A DNA stretch of 64,000 nt, taken from positions 36,492,501-36,556,500 of the forward strand of contig NC_088344.1 in NCBI RefSeq assembly GCF_036884655.1, read 5' to 3'. The notes beneath the pieces were generated by a model. It did not search any database, was not told where the DNA came from, and was given only the letters and a program-made list of their open reading frames with translations. Positions within the stretch are counted from its first letter, which is position 1, and each line of letters starts with the position of its first letter. Of the stretch, positions 12,151-38,700 are shown in pieces. The position numbers and the translations under genes were made by a program. The DNA is from Musa acuminata AAA Group (Eukaryota; Streptophyta; Magnoliopsida; Zingiberales; Musaceae).

Positions 12151-13303
12151 CCGCGATCGTCGCAACTACTTTTGCCTCGCCATCAAGCAAACCTATCGAT
12201 CGATGACAGATTGGTTCATCATCGTTTGCATGTTGCCACGTGGACAAAAATATTGTCGCAAGTTTGATCGGATCAGACACCATCTTCTTAGTTCTATAGT
12301 TTGAATACAACCGTTGCTATCAGAAGCATCACTAACATCCGTCGGATCAAGATCGGAAGGGCCAGATCGACTCCAGAAACAGGCTCCAATCGAATCGGCC
12401 CGGCCCGGCCCGGCCCCACCCGTCCCTCGTCGGGTCAACTCCACGAACTTATCCACTTCAACAGTATCCCTCGCGGGGGCTTTTATTGTCGGTCAGATCT
12501 CCATCGGACGGTGGATTGGAGCAATCCTGAAATGTCACGCTCCCCGCCCCTCATACCTGCTCTCGGTCCCGCGACGAGGCCGTCGTTTCGCAGGAGCGGA
12601 CCGCGCCTCCACCTCCTCTCTTTGGCTCGTCCAGTGCCTCGACTCCCGCGGAAACGCCGTCACCAGCCCACCGGGAGGGTGTCGTGTAGCGAGATATCTT
12701 GCGTTCGAAGAGGATTGAAGCACAGCATCTCGTCTCCCTTCGAAACCCGGTCCGGTGATCTCCGGAACCTTCTTTCGTGGCGTTCTCTTGCTTCTGGGGT
12801 TTTGGATTCCGAGGTGGTTTCTTGTTGTTGTGGTATTGTGGTGGATCTCAGCCCGAGCAGAAAAGTTCCCGTTTTGGAGCGTCCCTGGTGTGATCCGATG
12901 GGTTTTTTTCCCTGACCGATATCTTTCGACTTTGAAGTGATGGGTTTCGGTAGCTTCTGTTGCAAATCTCATCTCTTTGTCCTCGACGTGGACGATGTGG
13001 TTGACTTTGTCCTTGAAAGCTGAGATATTGGAGCGTATGAATTCTTTTAGAGATTCCATTTCTTCGGTTCTTTTTTCGCTGAAGTCGATAGCTTTTTCTT
13101 GCTTTGGATTGAAAAGAAACAAAGAAGGAACAAAAGGTAATCGACTTTTAGTTTTGGTTTTAAGGGAAGTTCTTGAATCGAAGTGAAGCTGATTAGTCCT
13201 GGTTGACGAGAAAAAAGAAGGCTTTTTGGTTTGCTATTTGATTGTTCAATGGAGTTGCAATTTGATCGGGTGATTCGTTAACATTACTTCGTCTACATTG
13301 TAA
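12151..13303. other. Upstream and 5' UTR region of the GT43 gene
   Basis: GC-rich from about 12340 to 12800, then T-rich up to the GT43 start codon. This is probably the promoter and 5' UTR of the gene at 13304. Overlapping open frames on both strands (for example 12301-12915 and 12535-13122) encode nothing recognisable and look like chance frames. Confidence 0.45.
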
Positions 13304-14255
13304 ATGGCATCATTCAGAAGAAATATACCTGGGGCGCGGCGAGGTGGAGCTGTGCATATTGGCGAAGAATCAATAGATGCCGATGCCTTCACCAAATTAT
13401 CTCATTCTGAGACCTATTTGGTTGCAAGAAGATTGCTAAAGTCATTCTTGAATTCACTGGTGAACAGGATTCAGGATGGTTTTGCTGGTCTTTTGCTGCG
13501 ACCATCTTCTCGGTTTGTGGACAGGTCCAAGGCAAAGGGGTTACGCTGGAAGAAAGTTCTTTTGCATATCTTCATCTTTTTCATGATTGGGATATTCATC
13601 GGTTTCACCCCGTTTCAGTCTGTGGATGTTTCCAAGAATTTTTCTTCTGGACATCAATTGTTCTCCTTTAAAGAAGATCTAGCAGCTTTAGATACTCATA
13701 GGAAAATCTATATGATGCAAAAGGAGGTTCAGAAAACTGCTAAGGCAGAAAGAAAAAAGAATGAGTCGCATGAGACAATGGATGCATTACCTTCAGCTCT
13801 GAGTGTGGAGTTAGAATCTCACAAGCTTCTAATTATTGTTACTCCAACTTATGTTCGGCCATTTCAAGCCTATAATCTAAACCGCCTGGCGCACACATTA
13901 AGAAATGTACCACCTCCTCTGCTCTGGTTAGTCGTGGAGACATTCACAAGGTCTAGTGAAACTGCTAAGATCTTGAGAGGATCTGGGGTCATGTACAGAC
14001 ATCTTGTGTGCAAACAGAATGTCACATATATAAAGGATACTAGTCTGAATATAGCTCTTTCTCACATCGAAGAACACCGTCTTGATGGTATTGTACACTT
14101 TGCAGATGATAATGGGATATATTCCATCCATCTCTTTGATCAAATGAGACAAATCAGGTACTTGCTCTTAAATTGCTTATAAATCTGCATCCTTTAATGT
14201 TAGTAGAAATGATGAGTTTCTCAAGTTACCAATTAATATTTTCTGCAGCAAGATC

Positions 14256-14303
<48 letters not shown>

Positions 14304-15749
14304 GACTTGCCTCACCCACATTTTTGTGACTTAGAGGGCTAAGAATATTAAAACTTACTTACATTTGATTTTCACCAAGGAACAATAACTTCTTTGTGCA
14401 TGATTGCTTGAATTGGTTTGATTTTTGTTTGGATGCATTTTTTTTTTTGGCAATGATTTAACTTTTTTATGAAACTAAATTTCCCTTGTTTTTTTGTATT
14501 TAACATATCAATAATTTGCATAGTGAAGGACCACCAATTTTAATTTTTTATGGGTTATCTCACAATAATATTTGGCGCTGTATGCTTCACTGTGTCTATT
14601 TAAGAATTATCAAATTTGAATGACAGCATATCCATTTTGTATGACCGTCACAAGTTTGCAATTCTGATTAAATATTCAATTTGTTTCTTTGTGTTGATGC
14701 CTTTCTTGTTCAATGCTTTGTTTTTCTTGCTGTTGAAAGGAACAAATCATTAAAAAATGTTGGATCGTTCACAATTTCAGTTTTACAACAGACACACTAC
14801 TTGGTTACTTGCAATGGTAATTTGCTTGGATGCAGAAGGCAGAGAGCCAAGCTGATATATGACCATGCAGAAACCGAGACAGAGTGAGAGATGAGAGACT
14901 ATGAATAAGCCGTATATAGTGAGAATTCTTTAGAAAAATAAGGTTATAGTGATCGAAAATCATCACGCTTACTAGTAATATTGTTCAGAATATCTCAACC
15001 ATCTTCCATTATCTAAGCTTTCATTGTAGCTTCTACCTCTGGTTTATATCATCGTTGGTGTGATCCTTAATTTGTGACCTGCAGGCGATTTGGCACATGG
15101 CCGGTTGCCATTGTCACTGGTACTGGCAAGCAAGTTTCAATAGAAGGACCAGTTTGCAATGGCAGCCAAGTCATTGGATGGCACAGGAATCTGAGCAAGA
15201 TATCTCGAAGACTCCACACTACCATGGCAACCTTTGCATTTAACAGTACTGTACTATGGGAACCCAATAGATGGCTCCGCTTGAATCCTGAACCTAGACG
15301 AAAACATGATCTAATAGAGGAAGATTCCGAGGTTGGTTCACTAACTTTTTTTTTTCTAGACATTATATGTATTCGTGGAACAAGTTTCCGTGTATTTTCT
15401 TCTGTACGAAACTCTATACTTTGACATTAGAAGTACTGCACACAGCTTGTAGCCATAGTTACTTGTATGGAAAATGATAAATTGATATCATTCGCTTGGC
15501 ACATCTCTTTATCTTTGTTTAGTTTGTCACAAGCATAGGTGATCATAGAAAGAGACCAATGTGCATTTATGTTTTCAGGAGACTGCATTCATTGAAGAAC
15601 TGTTTGAAGATGAAAGCCAAATGGAAGGTTTAGCAAATAATTGCTCTTTGATAATGGTTTGGCACCTTCGAGTAGAAGCTTCTGAAATGAGATATCCCAA
15701 GGGCTGGCTGATGCAGAAGAACTTAGATGTTGTCATTCCTCTAGCATGA
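13304..15749 (+). CDS. GT43 family glycosyltransferase (IRX9/IRX14-like, xylan backbone), 423 aa, 3 exons
   Basis: Exons are 13304-14157, 15085-15331 and 15579-15749, all GT-AG and in frame. The predicted product is a type II Golgi membrane protein: a basic cytosolic N-terminus, one membrane segment at about residues 83-104 (VLLHIFIFFMIGIFIGF), a charged stem, then the GT43 domain. GT43 hallmarks are IIVTPTYVRPFQAYNLNRLA (from about 176), LLWLVVE, the metal-binding DxD-like site ADDNGIYS (Asp268-Asp269-Asn270), and RRFGTWPVAIV across the first splice junction. GT43 proteins IRX9, IRX9H and IRX14 act in elongation of the beta-1,4-xylan backbone of secondary walls; whether this paralogue is itself catalytic is uncertain. 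The N-terminus (MASFRR) is closest in style to the IRX9H/IRX9L group, so that assignment is tentative. The first intron carries a (TA)n array. Confidence 0.92.
14256..14302. repeat. (TA)n microsatellite in GT43 intron 1
   Basis: TA dinucleotide run of about 45 bases inside the first intron of the GT43 gene. Confidence 0.95.
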
Positions 15750-17287
15750 CAGATGGTTGAATCACCCCATCAAATGTAAAAAACACTTCTTTTCTTTCTT
15801 TATTGGATGCTTCATATCTTCTCTTTAAATCAAAATCTTCATTTCTGCTTCATATTTTTGTCATGTAAATGGATGCTTAGACTTCTCTGAGATGGTTACT
15901 GAATAGAACTTGTTTCATATCCTGGGAAATCCAAATTGAGCTGCAGCAGCTGCTTCTGCTGACATAACCAAGTTTTGATTGCTTCAACCATGAAACAAGG
16001 CTTGGTCTCTTTGATGTGGATGTTTCTTATCATACTTGGTTGTATCAACATTGTGTCATCACCAATGCTACTTTACAGCTTAGCAATTCTCTAATTTTCA
16101 TGGAGATGCTGAATTATGTAAAATTATGAATTCTTTAGTCCAGGATCAGTACCAAAAGAGCAGTTCATAGAACCAACAACAAATACTGAATGCAAGGTGA
16201 TTTGGCACTACTTGTTTGCATCTCATGTAAATTTGAAAAAAGAAATTATTTATTTTTTCATTCTCTCTAGTAATCTACATTTACTCTGCTACTAGTGTTT
16301 CAAACAGTTTCACTAAATCATAATTTACAATATTTTTTTTTGAAGTTTTATTATTCTTTAAATTTCTTGTCCTCCTAAGACACCACATGGAAAAAAAATA
16401 CTTGCAGCTACAATAAAAATATAAAACTATATATTTTCTTTTCCTAATGATGTCATTTATTTGATTAGAAGTTGAAGAGCCAAATCTTACTATTCTTCGG
16501 AGAAATATTATAATAATCCATAAGTTATCTTCATGATAATTGGGTTGATTATAGGGGTAAATGGATATAAAATTTCCAAACAAACTTAAAACATCTTAAA
16601 TCAATGATTCACTCAAGTTAATAATTTAATATTTTAATAAAAATTCAACACATTTATTTTCGTAATGTTCAACTTGATTTGAATCTGATGACCCCTATGT
16701 AAGATCGACGGCCTCAAATGGACGATCGACATGCTCTCTTATTTTCAGATTAGTCTCCATAAACCATATCCAGACCTGCGGGCCGTCCGATCTCCAAATC
16801 GGGTCCATCCTACGGTGGAGATGAGGTTTAACGTCGCCAAGCACGAACTGAGATCACGACGCCTATGAATTTTAGCCATCGGATCAGTCAACGAGTTGTA
16901 AGCCATCAGATGTGATCCTTTTTCTCTTTTAATAAATTATTATTCCTTTATCTTTTCGGAAGATTTCTTTCTTAGTTTTAGATGCATGGTTTTGAGACAG
17001 GTCTCTTCTTTGTCCCCAGCAAGCAAAGGTCACCGAAGAAAAAGACACGACCAATATACGAAACTAAAGATGCAACGCTTAGAAAGAAGCATTGCAACTG
17101 CAAGCACTCATGATGTTAGACGCTGTAGGCCAAATGGCATTACAGCTCACCTGTCATAGTTAATGATATTTGTTGTTATTATTCACATAACAACAAATAG
17201 CAGAACAATGGGTGCTACCAAATACATAGAATTGGAAAGATCCATCTTTGTTCGATCCCATAATAAAAATTTTTAGAATTAATAATC
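15750..17287. other. Convergent intergenic region between GT43 and proline iminopeptidase
   Basis: The region separates the 3' ends of a plus-strand and a minus-strand gene, so it should hold both 3' UTRs. It is AT-rich, with a slightly GC-richer patch at 16690-16880. No gene or structured element was recognised. Confidence 0.6.
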
Positions 17288-25777
<8,490 letters not shown>

Positions 25778-26109
25778 CAAGCCCGGACTGACGATAGGAT
25801 TTTGTTAGACGAGGAATCTGCTGCCAGCCAGGCTTTTGGGTTGGAGTGAACGGATACCATTGTCTTTTATTTTTGGATAAATATCTCACATTTCAAAAAT
25901 TTTATAGCAGCTTACTTTTTTTTTACTTAATACTCGAAAAATAGTGACTTAGACAGTAAGCCACCTATTTTTAATATTTTTAATAATATTTATCCATAAG
26001 ATTTATCGGTTCAATTATAATATTTTTAATAATATCAAAAAAATACTATAATATATTATAATATATATATATATCTTATACAAATATTATGTTTATAATA
26101 TGAACATAG

Positions 26110-26680
26110 TTATAAGGTATATTTTGGGTCTAGGTTACGTCACGATCGATACCACACCATGCTATAGCCAAATCAGCAAGAGGAGCACCCCCACGCGTCG
26201 AGCCAGAGATTATACCAAGGCATTGCTCGGTATGTCCCGGGACGACGACCGCACAAAAGTACCATCTCACCTCCCGAGGATCGTTCGTCACGTCAAATCC
26301 ACATACGTCCGACTCTCGTATAGTAGTACAAAAGCTCATGGTTGGCATCCGGTCCAAGGGGAGGCATAAACAAATCAACCCACCATTGACTTGCTCGTCG
26401 GAGAGGCCAAAGTCGGCAATCACCCGACGAAAGCCATCATTGCAGGAAAGCGGCCATCCTCGAGCCACAAGCATTTCGATCTTGGAGTCATCGACGGGCG
26501 TCTCGACGACAAGCCGCTAACCGGCATCTGGACCGAGAGATGCTGATCAACATCCCAGCGTCGACACCTATCGCAAGGGCTCGATCGACCTCGGCAACCA
26601 GCTCAGTCGATCAAAGACTCCCGACATCGACCCGTGGACCAGGCCATGCGGACTCATCAGCCACGACACATTAGTTCACC
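26110..26680. repeat. GC-rich island in AT-rich spacer, probable transposon relic
   Basis: About 570 bases of sharply higher GC content, rich in CGA/TCG motifs (for example cgtcgagcc, gggacgacgacc, ctcgatcgacctcgg), lie between strongly AT-rich flanks. A 114-codon minus-strand frame at 26130-26474 matches no family I know. An abrupt compositional block of this kind is most often an LTR or other mobile-element fragment. No target-site duplication was identified. Confidence 0.35.
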
Positions 26681-27121
26681 AACACATAGTATTTTCAATG
26701 ATACCAAGATGATATTTTAAATATGAACATACTATTTTTATATAAATTTTATAAAATTATTATGGTTATATTGTTTTTACATTGAGTGATAATATTTTCA
26801 ATAATACTAGGAGTGCTTTTAATATAGCATGATTTATATTATTAAAATATAATATAAAAATATTATAATTTGTTCGATCCATCGAAAGAGTTCTAAGATA
26901 AAAACTATAATGTGTCTATAGGTCTAACCCCTCGGCCTTAGTAAATCAATTATTGATGTAAGTAAAATTAATCTCAAATTTTCTTTCAATCAAGGTTCAT
27001 CGTATTATATAATATTATTTGATATGGATAATACATATCGATCTAATAAAAAAATAACATAAATTATATATATTAATTTCTCAATATTCCTCATTATATC
27101 ATTTGTCAATATATTAATATG

Positions 27122-27123
<2 letters not shown>

Positions 27124-27156
<33 letters not shown>
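27124..27156. repeat. (TA)n microsatellite
   Basis: TA run of about 33 bases, 200 bases upstream of the aminotransferase start codon. Confidence 0.95.
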
Positions 27157-27158
<2 letters not shown>

Positions 27159-27286
27159 TGTTGACGTGCCTTCTTCAACCATCGGCCTCGAAATTCTACG
27201 CTGCCACGCGTCGTTCCCTCGGCGCGGAAGCGTCCTCATTCGTCCTACCAGCGTCGCGTCAGAACGGCCCTCTCTGGCGCCCCGTT

Positions 27287-27297
27287 GCATATAAATT
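27287..27297 (+). promoter_or_regulatory. TATA-like box of the aspartate aminotransferase gene
   Basis: The motif gcatataaatt lies in GC-rich DNA about 65-75 bases upstream of the ATG at 27361. That would leave a short 5' UTR of about 35-45 bases if transcription starts about 30 bases downstream. Confidence 0.45.
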
Positions 27298-27360
27298 CAC
27301 GGGCGCCGCTCGCGGAGTCGTGTGACGCGCGGAGTAGGCGCACAGTAACGCTGCGAGGGA

Positions 27361-32994
<5,634 letters not shown>

Positions 32995-33730
32995 CAAATG
33001 GAGACCCTGGTATAGAGTTTGCCTTCTTCAAGCATCTTTTGCATCTATCCATCTGTTAGGGTTGGCCAATTTTGTCATCTTCCATTCCTAATTCCGTAAT
33101 AAATTTGTGCAATAAGATGTGGAAACAATGTCTCCAGATTTATGCTTGCTGTTTCTGGCAGTAATAGTTTTTTTATGAGTTCTGCCTGTAAAACTAATGG
33201 AATTTTATGGAGCGTGGATGTTTGTGATGCTTCAGATTGCCACAATAACTCTGATCTACTGTCAGTTCAACCAGTTGTAAATTGATTTCATGTTGGTTAT
33301 CTGTGAGCTGCATTAGACCATGGTCCATCATATCAGAGAATCAGTTCCTATTGGAGATTGCTTTGTGTTATCTTAATCTTGTACAAGTCCGCTCTGATCA
33401 CAATTCATTTATCCTTATGTTCTCCTCGTCTTCTCTTAATCATTCTTAAGATTGTAGTCAACTGATCTCGTTGTGCTCTTTTTTCAGTGCAGACAAAAGA
33501 AAAAGATGGTCAATATTATATATACTTGGCCCAGTTAGTGTATATATACTTTGCCTCTTAGAAGTATTGGGTCTCCAAACTCTTAAAAGTTATATTTGAT
33601 CCTTAAATTTTTAAAAATTATATTCAAATTCTTTATAACCTATTTTATTTTTAACATTATCAAATTATCATTTCACCCTTTGAGGCATTGATACATATAT
33701 GCTATTCACTTTCAGTGTCCCCTCCGTCGT

Positions 33731-33960
33731 CTTGAACTCTGTCGTGATTTTCGATATTGTAATCCCTGTTGCCACCATGTGCATGCAGTGCACCACCGTC
33801 ATGGCCCCCTACCTCATAGTTCCTACTCGGCTTGAACTCTGTCGTGATCTCCAACACTGTAATCTTTGTTACCACTAGGTGCATGCAATATACCACCGTC
33901 GTGCCCCCTACCTCATCGTGATTTTATGATGGTGGGATGTGTAGCTCCTACTCGGCCTGG
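33731..33960. repeat. Tandem duplication of about 100 bases plus a partial third unit
   Basis: A unit beginning cttgaactctgtcgtga at 33731 recurs at 33831 (100-base period). Both copies end in the same order with gcatgca, accaccgtc and cctacctcat. The linker cctactcgg before copy 2 recurs at about 33946, suggesting a truncated third unit. The copies differ at many positions, so the duplication is not recent. A minus-strand frame across it repeats an H-GGNRDYNIENHDR-like segment purely because of this duplication. Confidence 0.8.
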
Positions 33961-34284
33961 ACAAAGGCTGGATCCGAGATGTTGGCTATCGCGAACCAAA
34001 TCAAATTCTCTGGATACATTCATCAAAAAATTCGATTTGTGTTGATTCTTCCCCTAACTAACAAAGAGATCTTCATGGAATTGCCACATAGTATAATTTT
34101 ACAAAGAAATACCTCACTTCTTTTCAAGAGTAAATTATAGTAATTTCAAAACTATAGAATCTAATATAACTTTCAAAAGTTTAGAAACCCGAATATTGGA
34201 CAAATACAGAAAACAATATATTATAATCAACCTTGAATATATATAAAATCCTTTTAGAACTTATCACTATATAAGTCAATACAT

Positions 34285-34329
34285 ATAAATAAGAGGCAAA
34301 AAAAAAAAGAATAAGGAAAACATCACATA

Positions 34330-34380
<51 letters not shown>

Positions 34381-34420
34381 AGGCCAAGAAAAGAAAAGAA
34401 AAGAAAACATCACATAATTC
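34285..34420. repeat. (TA)n array flanked by a duplicated purine-rich segment
   Basis: A TA run at about 34333-34378 is bracketed by two similar segments. Each starts taagaggc, continues with an A/G-rich tract and ends gaaaacatcacataa (about 34290-34330 and 34377-34418). The array therefore sits between direct repeats about 88 bases apart. Confidence 0.8.
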
Positions 34421-34442
34421 CTGATTTAATGGAATGGTGAAA

Positions 34443-34804
34443 CTATGCAGAGGCTCCTTTAAAGATCAAGAACTGGAGAGTCTCCAAATGAAAGTAGATG
34501 AAGGTCCCTAGCGAGTGTGTAAAGAAGCAGCCGAAGCTGGAACCGACGACGCACTGCCAACCGGGCCCATATACCACGTCAAATTCCTGAGACCACGAGA
34601 ACAGAGATGAACAAGACAGAGGGAGCACGAGAACGGAGATCCAAGGTGGAGGCGATGGTATGGTACCTTCTTGATGTGGCCGGCTATGTTCCTGCAATCC
34701 AAGGCGTCGAAGAGGTCGAGGGCTTCGGAGGCCGACGACATCGCCTGCATCTGCATCTCCAATGGCATGTCCGTTTCTTGGATCGTTGCCTTCCCTTCCA
34801 ACAT
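34443..34804 (-). CDS. Dynein light chain LC8-type, 93 aa, 2 exons
   Basis: Exons are 34804-34667 and 34586-34443 on the minus strand, GT-AG and in frame. An in-frame stop upstream fixes the start at MLEGKATIQETDMP. The whole length is LC8/DYNLL: the AMSSASEALDLFDALDC helix, HIKKEFDVVYGPGWQCVVG, then GSSFGCFFTHSLGTFIYF, ending FLIFKGASA. LC8 is a small dimeric hub that binds short linear motifs in partner proteins. Flowering plants lack dynein heavy chains, so here it would act as a dynein-independent hub, as in nuclear pore and other complexes (established for the family; specific partners unknown). The Leu in THSLGTF replaces the Lys common in other LC8 proteins. Confidence 0.95.
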
Positions 34805-35741
34805 ACTGACCGTGAAGCGTTAAGAGCCTGTGCTTAGGACACCCCAAAACTGGCACGAACTCGACCTTCTCTCACAGAATTAGCGTACAGTGATGTGCCA
34901 AACAATGAATGCTACCAGACACCTTTCGGATAAAGGGAGTGAGGCAGAGATTAATGGCCGTGAACACACATATCTATGTATAGGATGCACTTTACGTGGA
35001 AGAAACAAATATCAAACGGAGTCTCTTTCTGCCATGTTGGAGATATTTTTCTCCTCGTTTTGTTGCCTTGCTGAAGCCAAGTTAGAAACGGCACACCCAC
35101 AAAGCTTTTTAGATGGACGGACGAATGAAGAGAGTCTGAGAAGGGTTAGTGTGGACATGGCTAAGACTGGGGAGCAAACAAAGACGATGGCTTGATGTAT
35201 CATTTGGCATTCTTTTTGCATTTTACTTTCCCTTCTGTGAGCCAGACACTAATATGTGAAACCCCACAGGAAATAATCTTATGGTGTGAGCAGGCAAATA
35301 TTGCTGACCAAAAAAGGTTTCTGAAACTGAAATAAGAAACTGAGTACTTGCAAGAAGATACTTCCATTCAATTTCTGGATTAGTCACATCTACAAGGAAA
35401 AAAATAGGTTACATGAGCTACAAGCAACTTAAACTTGTTATGCACTGATCTTACTAGAGGAAAAAGAAATTAAGATGAAGATGGCCAGCTTGTTTTGACT
35501 TCTCTACCGCATCTGGTGCAGGAATACAGCAGCAAAACATTACCGAAAGGACGCTTACGATCGCCCCCCCTTGATCCTAAATAACTTAGGATACACAGAT
35601 ATCGACAGGCAGCATAGAATATAATAACGCTCCAAATAACATAGCAGCTCCACCGTTCTAGCTCTCACCAATCTGGCACTCTTGCTCGCCAGCATAAAAC
35701 CCATTTAGTGCTTTGATTGCTTCTAACCAGAGTTCGTGGTA
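34805..35741. other. Intergenic region between dynein light chain and GSK3 kinase
   Basis: Contains the promoter of the minus-strand LC8 gene and the 3' UTR of the minus-strand GSK3 gene. Short open frames at 34890-35195 and 35012-35221 show no recognisable protein. Confidence 0.6.
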
Positions 35742-38700
35742 CTAGGTCCCAGGCATTTGCAAGAAACCGAGATCAGAGTGCCGCCTCGCATGTTCTGGAA
35801 TCAGCTTGCCAATGAGCTCCGGTGATGCACCTGCTAACTGCAAAAATATTTCCAGGATTAAACCATCTGCAGAAAGAACAAAATTTTTCAATGTGAAGTC
35901 TCGACCTTTACTGAGTTTGCTTAGTTAAGTATGATTGTAGAAAGAAGAAACCAGATGGTCATGGAGGGTCGTCACTCCGGCAATTCCATGGACACAAGTT
36001 TTATCCTACCCTACTCTTCCCACACATCGTCTTAACCAATTCCCTTGTCAATGTCAGCATCATCCTTATTGACTAAAAGGGACATCCAGACAGACCCTGG
36101 AATGCATGGTTCACCAGAGTCCCAAGATGAGATATCACATTAAACACAACTGATAACCACTTACAATTTACAGCATCCGTTGATGTAGCCTACTCATCTG
36201 CCCAACCGATTCTGATAGTAAAATTATTTCTGTCCTTATTGTCTAGATGGGCATGCAGACAAAGCCCTGTAACACAAGGGTGTAGAAAAAAATCCTAAGA
36301 AGAGAGATTCAGCTGAACTCATAGCCACTTACAAGTTATGGTATCGGCTGGCAAGGTGGCGATAAACAAACCTGGTGATACACCATAGGCCCATATGAAG
36401 TTTTCTTTCAACAATTTCACAACTGCTCAATCAGAATGTAAGCAATTAAGTTTTAAGAAACAATTCCCAGTTTCATTATTGATGAAATTCCAAGATAAGA
36501 GAGAATACTGATGGGTAGAAAAATTCAGTAGGTAGACTGGAGGCTTAACTTAAACTAGCGAAAACCCGCTGAGGGGTGTGGAAAAGAACAGTGATCTTAC
36601 TATAGCCTTCAAGAGGCTTACTATAGCTTGTCCTTGTGTTTGAAGCCAAACAGAAACTTTGTCAAAGAAAAAGTAGTGACTATCAAATATTAACTTACAA
36701 CTGATGCGGCTACCAAAGAAAAGTAGGAACTATAGAAGTGCCCAGGGAGAGAAATGTGTGTGGCAGACGGAGCTTATAGAAGCTGGTTTGCTTACTTCTT
36801 GTTTGAAGTTAAAAAGAGCAGGCAGAGGATGACCATCTGGTAACCGTGCATTTGAATCCCGTAGCTCATCAAAAAAGGGGTGAGCACATGCTTCCAGCTG
36901 CAATAGAATATGTCAAGTTAGATAAGGATTATTGATAGCAATATCAGATCTTATATTGTAACTTGACAAATGTACATAAAAGATTCAAGGATCTTATAAA
37001 CCTACAGCATTTCACTATGTTTTACTGAGGCCAGATATTATATAAATTAAATTCATAAAATATTGCATAAATATTGCTGTATATGAAAGTTGCTATGCTG
37101 CCAGTCACATCAGTCCTAAAAATATATTCGGGGGGAATCTTACTGCAGTGCAGCGAAAACTTGGAGAGTATTGAAGAAGGCGTGATGTAAGATCAATTGC
37201 TTCTGGAGGCATCCGCTTATGGAATATCTGAAAAGTTACAAGTTACTGTAAAACTCCAATGAAAAAGGCTAATTCTATGCATATTATATTCACTACATAT
37301 ATCTAAATATGCAACCGAAGCAGTGGAATAGTGTCTTGATAAATAAGCAACCAAAGAAGGCTATTTGTGGATGGAGCTTGAAGCACATTACTACATAAGA
37401 CCATCACTGGGGTGGACCCCACATGCACCATTCCAAAGTGATTCTGAATTATATTTTCAAACCCAGAGTATGGAAGACTGTATCATCCTAGTTTAGTGGC
37501 ACATCAGATGTGGGAGAACAATTGTGTTGGTTTATAAAGCTAAAGTGAATATACTATCATTAACTTCAGTAGTAGAAGTCCAAAGAACCAAATTTAGCAT
37601 CATCCCTTGATTTGAAAAACTTCAGTACTGAGACCATCAGAAGATTACGAATGCAGATAACATCAGCTAATCACAGATGCCACAAATCAACAACACAACC
37701 GAACCATAATGGTTCAACTTAGGGTGTCATCTGTTTATATGCATATTAGTCGTAAAAGAATCAAGCTTTATCATTGCAGCTTGCTGACACTCTTTTGCAA
37801 TCATACGTTATGAAATTCAAAAAGCTTGTACAAAAACCAAAGACAACATGAAAAAAGCGACTGTAACTAATCTTGTGCCATGGGTGAAAAAGTGGATGCA
37901 ACTAACCTTGTGCCATGGATGAGCTTTTATCTGTGGAAATCTGAAATCTGTATAGTTAGGATTCATGCACCGAATTTCCTCACGTGTTGGAGTTCCAAGA
38001 ACCTGAATATGAAACGAAATTTCGTACAATGTTATGACTCCTTCAACCAATATTTACCAGCAGGGCAGCAACATAATACCTTGATTATCTGAACAAGCTG
38101 ATCAACAGCACTGTCTCCAGGAAACAATGGCTGAAAAATATGTAAAAGTTGGATACAGTAGGTGAGAATTCAAGAAACGCTTCTTAAAGGTTATTAAAGC
38201 ACAAATACATGCAGGTGAGACAAAAGAGTACCTGACCGAGGAGTAACTCAGCAAGAACACAACCTGCTGACCATATATCAATGGATGTTGTATATTCTGT
38301 TGCGCCAAAAATAAGCTCTGGAGCACGATAATAGCGAGAGCAGATGTAAGAAATGTTCGGTTCACCCTTGACCTGATAGGGCAAATCCATTAGAACAGAA
38401 GAGCAACATTAAATTCAAATGAAAACGAATAATGAAAAAGATCAAAATATTTTGCAGTAGCTTTCATGGAAAGAAAGCTACAGTCAGAGATCTTCTATGC
38501 AGGAGATCCTACAAAATTCAAAGATATTTATGAAACAAAAACAGGTAATTTGAATAGGAAAAAATAATAATTTAATTATATCTGGTAACCCACTAGCTGT
38601 TCCCTTAATTCTTTATTCTCTCTTTTATCTATTTCCCCCCCCTTTTTCTGGTTTTTGTGGATCAATTCAAACTACAGTTGAGGAAACAAGCACTTTTTCT

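Larger units (their letters stand above)
25778..27360. other. Divergent promoter region between PIP and aspartate aminotransferase
   Basis: The region separates two divergently transcribed genes. It is AT-rich at 25850-26100 and 26680-27130, with a GC-rich island at about 26110-26680 that is listed separately. A (TA)n array ends at 27156. The final 200 bases are GC-rich and contain a TATA-like box before the aminotransferase start. Confidence 0.6.
32995..34442. other. Convergent intergenic region between aminotransferase and dynein light chain
   Basis: Presumed 3' UTRs of both genes flank AT-rich spacer. It contains an approximately 100-base tandem duplication and a (TA)n array with duplicated flanks, both listed separately. 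No gene recognised. Confidence 0.6.

Noticed and set aside
12301..13122. Overlapping frames on both strands of 134-204 codons
   Set aside because: Located in the GT43 upstream region, mutually overlapping on both strands, no recognisable motif and no consistent start.
33702..33896. Minus-strand frame with repeated Gly/His/Asn-rich segment
   Set aside because: The repetition is explained by the underlying DNA tandem duplication rather than a repeat protein.
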